A stretch of 11,969 nt of DNA from an uncultured Clostridia bacterium. GTDB lineage: Bacteria > Bacillota > Clostridia > Christensenellales > Aristaeellaceae. Position numbers and translations under genes: made by a program. Of this stretch, positions 6,753 through 11,969 are shown in pieces. The stretch is taken from positions 1 through 11,969 of the forward strand of contig CAMJXZ010000065.1 in the NCBI GenBank assembly GCA_946409855.1, given 5' to 3'. Position 1 is the stretch's first letter. Each line of letters opens with the position of its first letter. The notes under the pieces were generated by a model, which saw only the letters and a program-made list of their open reading frames with translations, was not told the origin of the DNA and did not search any database.

Positions 6753-8144
6753 TCACCGGAACCATCCCGCGGGCAGCCAGGCGCGCTGGGCTTCCAGCAT
6801 GTCGTCGAACAGCTTTTTGGCGTCGTCCACCGGGACGGCGGCCATCTGCGGGTCGTTCAGGAAGGTGGAAAAGCCGAGCTTCCGGTCGCAGGTCAGGGCG
6901 GCGGTCAGGGTGTTTTCCTGGTTGTAGACGTGGCGGGCGACCAGGGGCAGGATGTTCGCGGGCATCTGGCCGGCGAAGAGCGGCTCCACCCGGTCCCGGG
7001 TGAAGAGGGCGTTGGTCTCCACCACGCTGCTCAGGGGCAGGTTCGGGATCTGGCCGCGGTTGGGGAGGTTGACGTTGCTGACCATGTCCCCAAGGCCCAG
7101 CACGGCCTTGAGCAGCAGGTGCCCTTCTTCCCCGGAGGGCTTGAGGCTGATTTCTTCCTCGCCGCTGATCAGCCGGTCGGACCGGCTCAGCCGGCGCTTC
7201 AGGTCCTCGATCCGCCAGGAGACGGGGGTCAGGGAGAACTGCCAGCGGGCGGCGGTTTCCGGGTCTTTGGTGTACCAGGGGGCGGTGAACTCCGCCAGGT
7301 GGCGGTCCCCGGCGGCGGCGATGGCGCCGTAGCGCAGGAACAGGTCAAACTTCACCCGGTGCCCGCAGGTGAAGAAGGAGTTCATCCAGTTGTCGTCCGG
7401 ACCCTCGCTGAAGCCGGTTTCCGCGTACTTTTCCGCAAAGGCCGCGTACAGGGGCATCAGGTCCAGATCCCTATAGGAGGCGGCGGTCAGCCAGGTGAAA
7501 TGGTTGATGCCGGTGACGGTGGTGTACAGGTCCTGCCGGCGCACGTTCTCCGTCCCCAGCTCCCTGAGCATCGCGCACAGCAGCTTCTGGGTGCCGAAGA
7601 CCTCGTGGCAGCAGCCGAAGGCCTTGATCCCGGGGAAAACATGGTACAGCGTGCGCACGCACAGGGTCATGGGGTTGGTGTAGTTGATGACCCAGGCGGA
7701 GGGCGCGTAGGTCCGGATGGCGGCGCCGATCTCCGTAAACATGGGGATGGTGCGCATGGCGCGCATGAAGCCGCCGGGGCCGACCGTGTCGCCCACGGGC
7801 TGCCAGACGCCCACCCGTTCGGGCAGGTGGACGTCCGAGCGCATCTCCTCAAAGGTGGCGGGCAGGATGGAAATCACCACGAAGTCCGCCCCGGTCAGGG
7901 CGCTTTGCAGGGACTCGCTCACCTCGTACCGCCAGCGGGACAGGGCGTCCGGGTGGGCGCTGATCTTTTCGCCGATGACGCGGTTGCGCTCCGCCGCCGG
8001 CCGGTCGATGTCGTACAGGCGGACGGTGCCGCACATGTCCGGGTCCTTGGCCAGGTCGGTCATGAAGCCCCAGGCCCAGCCGCGGCTGCCCCCGCCGATG
8101 TAGGCGACGGTCAGGTTCATCGCTTTTTTCCGTGTGTCAGTCAT
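6753..8144 (-). CDS. Glycoside hydrolase family 4 (alpha-galactosidase / 6-phospho-glycosidase type)
   Basis: This 463-residue protein matches GH4 enzymes, which cleave alpha- or beta-glycosides by an unusual NAD+- and Mn2+-dependent oxidation/elimination mechanism. The N-terminus holds a Rossmann dinucleotide loop, AYIGGGSRGWAWG (14-26). GDTVGPGGF (118-126) is typical of the alpha-galactosidase branch. NYTNPM (154-159) follows. GCCHEVFG (177-184) and GINHFTW (212-218) supply the metal-binding Cys179 and His215 expected in the family. No signal peptide is seen, so it is cytoplasmic. The start at 8144 is chosen because AAAGGAGG (8155-8162) precedes it by 10 nt. An in-frame ATG 36 nt upstream has no such site, and the later ATG at codon 9 is weaker. 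The exact sugar (galacturonide, galactoside or phospho-glucoside) cannot be fixed from the sequence. It appears monocistronic and divergent from the MATE gene. Confidence 0.9.
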   Translation of the reverse strand: MTDTRKKAMNLTVAYIGGGSRGWAWGFMTDLAKDPDMCGTVRLYDIDRPAAERNRVIGEKISAHPDALSRWRYEVSESLQSALTGADFVVISILPATFEEMRSDVHLPERVGVWQPVGDTVGPGGFMRAMRTIPMFTEIGAAIRTYAPSAWVINYTNPMTLCVRTLYHVFPGIKAFGCCHEVFGTQKLLCAMLRELGTENVRRQDLYTTVTGINHFTWLTAASYRDLDLMPLYAAFAEKYAETGFSEGPDDNWMNSFFTCGHRVKFDLFLRYGAIAAAGDRHLAEFTAPWYTKDPETAARWQFSLTPVSWRIEDLKRRLSRSDRLISGEEEISLKPSGEEGHLLLKAVLGLGDMVSNVNLPNRGQIPNLPLSSVVETNALFTRDRVEPLFAGQMPANILPLVARHVYNQENTLTAALTCDRKLGFSTFLNDPQMAAVPVDDAKKLFDDMLEAQRAWLPAGWFR

Positions 8145-8165
8145 CTGTGCTTTTCCTCCTTTGGG

Positions 8166-8198
8166 TCCGGCAGCGTTCAAATGCTTTTTTATGCCGGA
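8166..8198. promoter_or_regulatory. Inverted repeat at the GH4 transcription start
   Basis: TCCGGCA (8166-8172) and TGCCGGA (8192-8198) form a perfect 7-bp inverted repeat spanning the predicted start (near 8195) and the leader of the GH4 transcript, immediately before its ribosome site. It could be an operator or a leader hairpin. The evidence is only symmetry and position. Confidence 0.35.
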
Positions 8199-8201
8199 TG
8201 T

Positions 8202-8230
8202 ATCCTATCATAAGGAGGGAAAAAAGTAAA
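8202..8230 (-). promoter_or_regulatory. Extended -10 promoter of the GH4 gene
   Basis: Read on the minus strand, TTTACT (8225-8230) and TAGGAT (8202-8207) are separated by 17 nt. A TGn extension lies just before the -10 box. The predicted start is near 8195, giving a leader of about 50 nt. Confidence 0.6.
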
Positions 8231-8248
8231 GCAGCGCGCCCGGGCAGA

Positions 8249-8277
8249 TTGACATTGCCACCCTTTTCCCGTACAAT
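8249..8277 (+). promoter_or_regulatory. Sigma-A-type promoter of the MATE gene
   Basis: A perfect TTGACA (8249-8254) and TACAAT (8272-8277) are separated by 17 nt. The start is expected near 8284, about 30 nt before the ATG at 8315. Its -35 box lies 18 nt from that of the divergent GH4 promoter. Confidence 0.82.
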
Positions 8278-8314
8278 AGGCGATGTTCATTTTTCTGCCC
8301 GAGGTAGTTTATCG

Positions 8315-9700
8315 ATGTTCAAGCGTCTGATCGGCGACCGCGCCTTTTACCGTTCCGTGTTTACGCTGCTTCTGCCCATGATCGTCCAGCAGTTCATCAC
8401 CAGCTTTGTGTCCCTGCTGGACAATATCATGGTGGGCCGGCTGGGCACGGAAGCGATTTCCGCCAGTTCCATCGCCAATTCCGTGCTGATGGTGTTCATG
8501 CTGACCATTTTCGGCGGCATGAGCGGCATCAGCATTTACGGCGCGCAGTTTTTCGGCAAGGGCGACATGGACGGCATGCGCCACACCTTCCGGATGAAGC
8601 TGTACTTCAGCGCCCTGGCCGTCACGGCGGGGATCCTCGTCTACCGCTTCTTCGGGGAGGGCTTCATCAGCGCCTTCCTGCAGGGCAGCAGCGACGGGGG
8701 AGACATGCAGCTGACCCTTAACAAGGGCACCGCCTACCTGATGATCATGCTCTGGGGGCTGGCGCCGTTTGCCGTCGTCCAGTCCTACGCGGGCACCCTG
8801 CGCGAATCCGGGGAGACCGTTACGCCGATGGTGGCGGGGATCTGCGCCATCGGGACCAACCTGTTCCTGAACTGGGTGCTGATCTTCGGCAACCTGGGCG
8901 CGCCGCCCATGGGGGTGGAGGGCGCCGCCATCGCCACCGTGATCTCCCGGTATGTGGAGCTGGCGGTGGTGCTGGCCTGCACCTATCTGCGGCTGGACCG
9001 GTATCCCTTCGTCCGCGGCGCTTTCGGCAGCCTGCGGGTGCCGGGCGCGCTGGTCGGCCGGGTGGCGGTCACCGCGGCCCCGCTGCTGATCAACGAGGTG
9101 CTCTGGTCGCTGGGCATCACCTTCATCAACCGCCTGTATTCCAGCCGCGGGCTCAACGCCGTGGCCGCGCTGAACATCAACGGCACGGCCTGGAACCTGT
9201 TCTGCGTGATCATGTTCTCCATGGGCAGCGCGGTGTCCATCATGGTGGGCCAGAAGCTGGGCGCCGGCAAGCTCCAGGAAGCCCGGGACGTGGACCGGAA
9301 GCTGATCTTCCTGACGGAAGTGATGCACATCATCATGGGCGGGGCGATGATCGCCGCCTCCCCGTATATCCCGCTGCTGTACGACGTGGGGCCGGAGGTG
9401 CAGGACCTGGCGCGCCGGCTGCTGGTGGTCGCCGGCCTGTCCCTGCCCATCCACTCCTTCGTGCACGTCACGTATTTCACCATCCGCTCCGGCGGGCGGA
9501 CGCTGATCACCTTCCTGTTCGACGCGGTCTATACCTGGGCGGTGTCGGTGCTGCTGGCCTGGGCGCTGTGCACCTATACGGACTGGACGGTGGTGCAGAT
9601 CTATTTCTGCGTCCAGTTCATCGACGTGATCAAGATCGTCATCGGCCTGATCATGCTCCGTTCCGATTTCTGGGCCCGCAACGTGGTGGAGAACGCGTGA
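8315..9700 (+). CDS. MATE-family multidrug/toxin efflux transporter
   Basis: This 461-residue membrane protein is a MATE (MOP superfamily) exporter of the DinF/NorM-like bacterial type, which expels cationic drugs or metabolites using Na+ or H+ gradients. The first MatE domain opens with PMIVQQFITS (21-30) and LLDNIMVGRLG (34-44). The second half repeats the pattern with LINEVLWSLG, then GSAVSIMVGQKLGAG, showing the usual internal duplication of six plus six segments. The length is normal. The start at 8315 is supported by a moderate GAGGT ribosome site (8301-8305) and lies just downstream of the promoter at 8249-8277. An in-frame ATG at 8132 would sit upstream of that promoter and overlap the GH4 gene. 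No regulator lies next to it, and the substrate is unknown. Confidence 0.92.
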   Translation: MFKRLIGDRAFYRSVFTLLLPMIVQQFITSFVSLLDNIMVGRLGTEAISASSIANSVLMVFMLTIFGGMSGISIYGAQFFGKGDMDGMRHTFRMKLYFSALAVTAGILVYRFFGEGFISAFLQGSSDGGDMQLTLNKGTAYLMIMLWGLAPFAVVQSYAGTLRESGETVTPMVAGICAIGTNLFLNWVLIFGNLGAPPMGVEGAAIATVISRYVELAVVLACTYLRLDRYPFVRGAFGSLRVPGALVGRVAVTAAPLLINEVLWSLGITFINRLYSSRGLNAVAALNINGTAWNLFCVIMFSMGSAVSIMVGQKLGAGKLQEARDVDRKLIFLTEVMHIIMGGAMIAASPYIPLLYDVGPEVQDLARRLLVVAGLSLPIHSFVHVTYFTIRSGGRTLITFLFDAVYTWAVSVLLAWALCTYTDWTVVQIYFCVQFIDVIKIVIGLIMLRSDFWARNVVENA

Positions 9701-9729
9701 CGGGGGATAGAGCGGCTTAAGTGAATATG

Positions 9730-9780
9730 GCAAAAGCAAAAAGCCCCGGGCCGCTGCGGATTTCCGCAGCGGCCCGGGGC
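9730..9780 (-). terminator. Strong GC-rich terminator of the LysM gene (convergent with MATE)
   Basis: GCCCCGGGCCGCTGCGG begins an 18-base arm at 9743-9760 that pairs perfectly with 9763-9780, giving one of the strongest hairpins in the window. On the minus strand it is followed by TTTTTGCTTTT (9732-9742). It therefore terminates the minus-strand LysM gene, about 60 bases past its stop. On the plus strand no T-run follows, but the hairpin may still limit MATE read-through. Confidence 0.88.
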
Positions 9781-9839
9781 GCGTTTACCGGCCGGCCGTT
9801 TTCTGCCGCCGTGACGAAGCGGCCGGGTTCAGGGGTGGA

Positions 9840-10055
9840 TTACACGTAGATCTTGAGCTTCTGGCCGACCAGGATCAGGTTCGGGTCGGGGATTTTGTTC
9901 CATTTTACCAGCTGGGCCACGGTCACGTGGTAGCGGTTGGCGATCTTGGAGAGGTTGTCCCCCTTCTGCACGACGTAGACGATGTACTTCTGACCGGCGC
10001 CGCCGGCGACTTCTTCCATCTGTTCAGGATTCAGCTCGTTGTAGTTGTCTTCCAT
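9840..10055 (-). CDS. Small LysM peptide with a bacteriocin-type double-glycine leader
   Basis: The 71-residue product has two parts. Residues 1-19, with core NELNPEQMEEVAGG (6-19), match the leader of class II bacteriocins and related peptides, which C39-peptidase ABC transporters cleave after the GG pair. Residues about 25-70 form one LysM domain: YVVQKGDNLSKIANRYHVTV opens it, then WNKIPDPN, then LILVGQKLKI. LysM domains bind N-acetylglucosamine-containing glycans such as peptidoglycan. The predicted mature product would be a 52-residue wall-binding peptide with nothing else attached. The start at 10055 is chosen for its AAAGGAG ribosome site 8 nt upstream. A frame extending to 10115 lacks such a site and gives a polar, unlikely N-terminus. 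No C39 transporter, immunity gene or modification enzyme is in the window. The role could be wall binding, signalling or antagonism; none is shown. Confidence 0.85.
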   Translation of the reverse strand: MEDNYNELNPEQMEEVAGGAGQKYIVYVVQKGDNLSKIANRYHVTVAQLVKWNKIPDPNLILVGQKLKIYV

Positions 10056-10134
10056 TTTTTTATCTCCTTTCGATTGGTCAGCGGTTTTGTTCCGAGGCGT
10101 TTGTTTGCCTGACACCTGTTGATACGCGGCGCGG

Positions 10135-10186
10135 GGAGCGGATGGCAGCAGATATCAAAAATATTTTTGCTCCGCTGCTCCGCTCC
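10135..10186. promoter_or_regulatory. Hairpin with internal AT palindrome in the LysM leader
   Basis: GGAGCGGA (10135-10142) pairs with TCCGCTCC (10179-10186), and GCAGC (10145-10149) with GCTGC (10174-10178). Inside them lies the perfect 14-bp palindrome CAAAAATATTTTTG (10156-10169). It is in the predicted transcribed leader of the LysM gene, about 80-130 nt before the start codon. It could be an RNA regulatory hairpin or a DNA operator. Confidence 0.45.
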
Positions 10187-10299
10187 TGAACGGCAGGCGG
10201 CCCCCGGCAGGCGGCAGGAAAGGAACCGGGCTTCGCGCTGCCGGCGCTGATCCGCCCCGGCGCGCGGCGCAGTCAGGCAGGTCAGCCGTCATGGATCAA

Positions 10300-10315
10300 G
10301 CCGAAATATTTCGGC
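10300..10315. promoter_or_regulatory. Perfect 16-bp palindrome next to the LysM promoter
   Basis: GCCGAAATATTTCGGC is a perfect dyad centred about 12 nt downstream of the predicted LysM transcription start. This is a common location for a repressor site. No regulator can be named. Confidence 0.5.
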
Positions 10316-10326
10316 GGAGTGGTACC

Positions 10327-10355
10327 ATTATAGGACAGATCGTTCGGATTTCCAA
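10327..10355 (-). promoter_or_regulatory. Predicted promoter of the LysM gene
   Basis: On the minus strand TTGGAA (10350-10355) and a perfect TATAAT (10327-10332) are separated by 17 nt. The start near 10320 gives a long leader of about 265 nt. No better promoter is seen closer to the gene. Confidence 0.65.
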
Positions 10356-10453
10356 GGGGGCGGCCGCCCCGGAAGGACTGTCAAAATTAAAATTTACAAA
10401 AATTTTACAATTGCAAAACCCGGTTTTTGGCCGTTTTCGGGCAAAAGGATGTA

Positions 10454-10482
10454 TTGACTTCATTAAAAGTGCGTGATATACT
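10454..10482 (+). promoter_or_regulatory. Extended -10 promoter of rpoB
   Basis: TTGACT (10454-10459) and TATACT (10477-10482) are separated by 17 nt, with a TGn extension at 10474-10476. An A/T-rich stretch (about 10382-10418) lies upstream. The expected start near 10489 gives a leader of about 130 nt containing a GATTG/CAATC hairpin (10487-10499) and a CCGGCC/GGCCGG hairpin (10541-10558). Confidence 0.8.
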
Positions 10483-10619
10483 CTATGATTGCATCAATCT
10501 CGGTATGATGCATGAGACTTTGTTTTGGCTTTTTTCGGAACCGGCCTTTCCGGGCCGGCGAAAACGCCGCATTTCACCGTTATATCGTGTTTGATAGCAT
10601 CAAAGGAGTGATTCTGAAC

Positions 10620-11969
10620 ATGGTGCACGAGGTATCAATGGGAAAGCTTCGCAAACGCATGAGCTTCTCGCGCATCGACGAAGTCCTGGAAATGCCCAAT
10701 CTGATCGAGGTGCAGAAGAACAGCTACCGCCGTTTTCTGACCGACGACCTGATGGAGGTATTGGCGGACGTGTCCCCCATCACCGATTACAGCGAGAATC
10801 TGGTGCTGGAGTTCGTCGATTACAAGCTGGAAACGGACAAACCGAAGAACAGTGTGGAAAGGTGCCGGGAACGGGATCTGACCTACGCCGCGCCGCTCAA
10901 GGTATCCGTGCGCCTGAAGAACCGGGAGACCGGCGAAATCAAGGAATCCGAAGTCTTCATGGGCGACTTCCCGCTGATGACTGAACACGGCACGTTTGTG
11001 ATCAACGGCGCCGAGCGCGTCATCGTCAGCCAGCTGGTCCGCTCTCCCGGCGCCTATTTCGACGTGCAGATCGACAAGAGCGGCAAACGCCTCTTCAGCG
11101 CCCAGGTGATCCCCAACCGCGGCGCCTGGCTGGAATACGAGACGGACTCCAACGACGTGCTCTGGGTCCGCATCGACCGGGCCAGGAAGCTGCCCATCAC
11201 CATCTTCCTGCGCGCGCTGGGCTATTCCACCGACAACGACATTACCTCCCTGCTGGGCGAGGACGAGCGGCTGATGGCCACCATCACCAACGCCGACTCC
11301 ACCAAGAACCAGCGGGACGCGCTGCTGGAAGTCTACCGCAAGCAGAAGCCCGGCGACCTGCCCAGCGAGGACAGCGCCCGCTCCCTGCTGCGCAGCCTCT
11401 TCTTTGACCCCAAGCGCTATGACCTGATGCGCGTGGGCCGCTATAAGTTCAATAAGAAGCTGTCCATCGCCGCCCGCATCGCCGACCACGAGCTGGCCGA
11501 GGACGCGGTGGATCCCCGCAGCGGCGAGGTGCTGTTCGAGAAGGGCACCATCCTGACCCGGGAACAGGCCGAGCAGGTGCAGAACGCCGGCATCAACCGC
11601 ATCCAGATCATGGCCGCGGACGAGCCGCGCGTGGTCGTGGGCAACAACTTTGTCCGCGCCGACGGCTACCTCCCCTTCAAGCCCGAGGAAGCGGGCGTCC
11701 ATGAGATGGTCCATCTCCCCGTGCTGATGGACATCCTGGAAAACACCCCCGCCGATGAGCTCAAACAGGTGGTGAAGGAGCGCGCCGGCGAGCTGGTGCC
11801 CAAGCACATCATCATCGACGACATGGTCGCTTCCGTCAGCTATCTGCTGGGCCTGCCCTACGGCATCGGCGTGACGGACGATATCGACCATCTGGGCAAC
11901 CGCCGCCTGCGCAGCGTGGGCGAGCTGCTGCAGAACCAGATCCGCATCGGCATGAGCCGCCTGGAGCGC
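10620..11969 (+). CDS. rpoB: RNA polymerase beta subunit, N-terminal part (cut by the window end)
   Basis: The frame runs open from the ATG at 10620 to the window end, 450 codons with no stop. It begins MVHEVSMGKLRKRMSF and contains the hallmark N-terminal beta-subunit stretches IEVQKNSYRRFL, GTFVINGAERVIVSQ (about 124-138) and, near the window end, GNRRLRSVGELLQNQIR. This is the catalytic beta subunit of RNA polymerase, forming the protrusion and lobes; the full protein is normally about 1,200 residues. The window stops just before the main rifampicin-resistance cluster. An AAAGGAG ribosome site (10602-10608) fixes the start. Normally rpoB follows rplL in the rplKAJL-rpoBC cluster. Here a divergent small LysM gene precedes it and rpoB has its own promoter; rpoC would be expected downstream. 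Confidence 0.98.
   Translation, partial: MVHEVSMGKLRKRMSFSRIDEVLEMPNLIEVQKNSYRRFLTDDLMEVLADVSPITDYSENLVLEFVDYKLETDKPKNSVERCRERDLTYAAPLKVSVRLKNRETGEIKESEVFMGDFPLMTEHGTFVINGAERVIVSQLVRSPGAYFDVQIDKSGKRLFSAQVIPNRGAWLEYETDSNDVLWVRIDRARKLPITIFLRALGYSTDNDITSLLGEDERLMATITNADSTKNQRDALLEVYRKQKPGDLPSEDSARSLLRSLFFDPKRYDLMRVGRYKFNKKLSIAARIADHELAEDAVDPRSGEVLFEKGTILTREQAEQVQNAGINRIQIMAADEPRVVVGNNFVRADGYLPFKPEEAGVHEMVHLPVLMDILENTPADELKQVVKERAGELVPKHIIIDDMVASVSYLLGLPYGIGVTDDIDHLGNRRLRSVGELLQNQIRIGMSRLER

Noticed and set aside
8132..8314. N-terminal extension of the MATE protein
   Set aside because: The added 61 codons overlap the GH4 gene and the promoter region, and they would begin upstream of the predicted transcription start. 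The start at 8315 fits the MATE family N-terminus.

Overview
The window looks like a chromosomal segment of a GC-rich (roughly 60% by eye) Gram-positive Clostridia-type bacterium. The signs are strong AAGGAGG-type ribosome sites at a conventional distance, sigma-A-like promoters with TTGACA/TATAAT boxes and 17-nt spacers, a clostridial-looking RpoB N-terminus, a GPH sugar symporter, a family 4 glycosidase, and secreted proteins with short Gram-positive signal peptides. A gut or rumen lineage such as Christensenellales would fit, but that is inference; no 16S or other firm marker is present apart from partial rpoB.

Left part (1-5164). A nested palindrome (11-60) and a minus-strand intrinsic terminator (103-155) lie beyond the 3' end of a minus-strand gene for a secreted protein (265-1719) with two near-identical domains joined by Thr/Pro/Lys-rich linkers. 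A divergent promoter region (about 1720-1924) separates it from a plus-strand group: a GPH-family MFS transporter (1925-3295), an alpha/beta hydrolase of the lysophospholipase type (3334-4341) and a secreted trypsin-fold protein whose catalytic serine position is glutamate (4414-5109). A strong terminator at 5115-5164 closes this group.

Middle part (5165-8144). A single macrodomain/PARG-like gene of the TIGR02452 type (5281-6102) has its own terminator. It is followed by about 610 bases with no convincing gene. Most of that gap is a 327-bp stretch bounded by 28-bp imperfect inverted repeats (6179-6505), which resembles a small non-autonomous element. A minus-strand family 4 glycoside hydrolase gene (6753-8144) follows.

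Right part (8145-11969). The GH4 gene and a plus-strand MATE efflux gene (8315-9700) diverge from back-to-back promoters. A large GC hairpin at 9743-9780 terminates a small minus-strand gene (9840-10055) for a 71-residue LysM peptide with a bacteriocin-type double-glycine leader. Its predicted promoter lies about 265 nt upstream, and the leader is rich in palindromes. The window ends inside rpoB (10620 onward), which has its own strong promoter and is not preceded by rplL.

The genes do not form one pathway. The most distinctive items are the double-glycine-leader LysM peptide, the Ser-to-Glu trypsin homologue, the duplicated-domain secreted protein, the inverted-repeat-bounded element and the detached rpoB.
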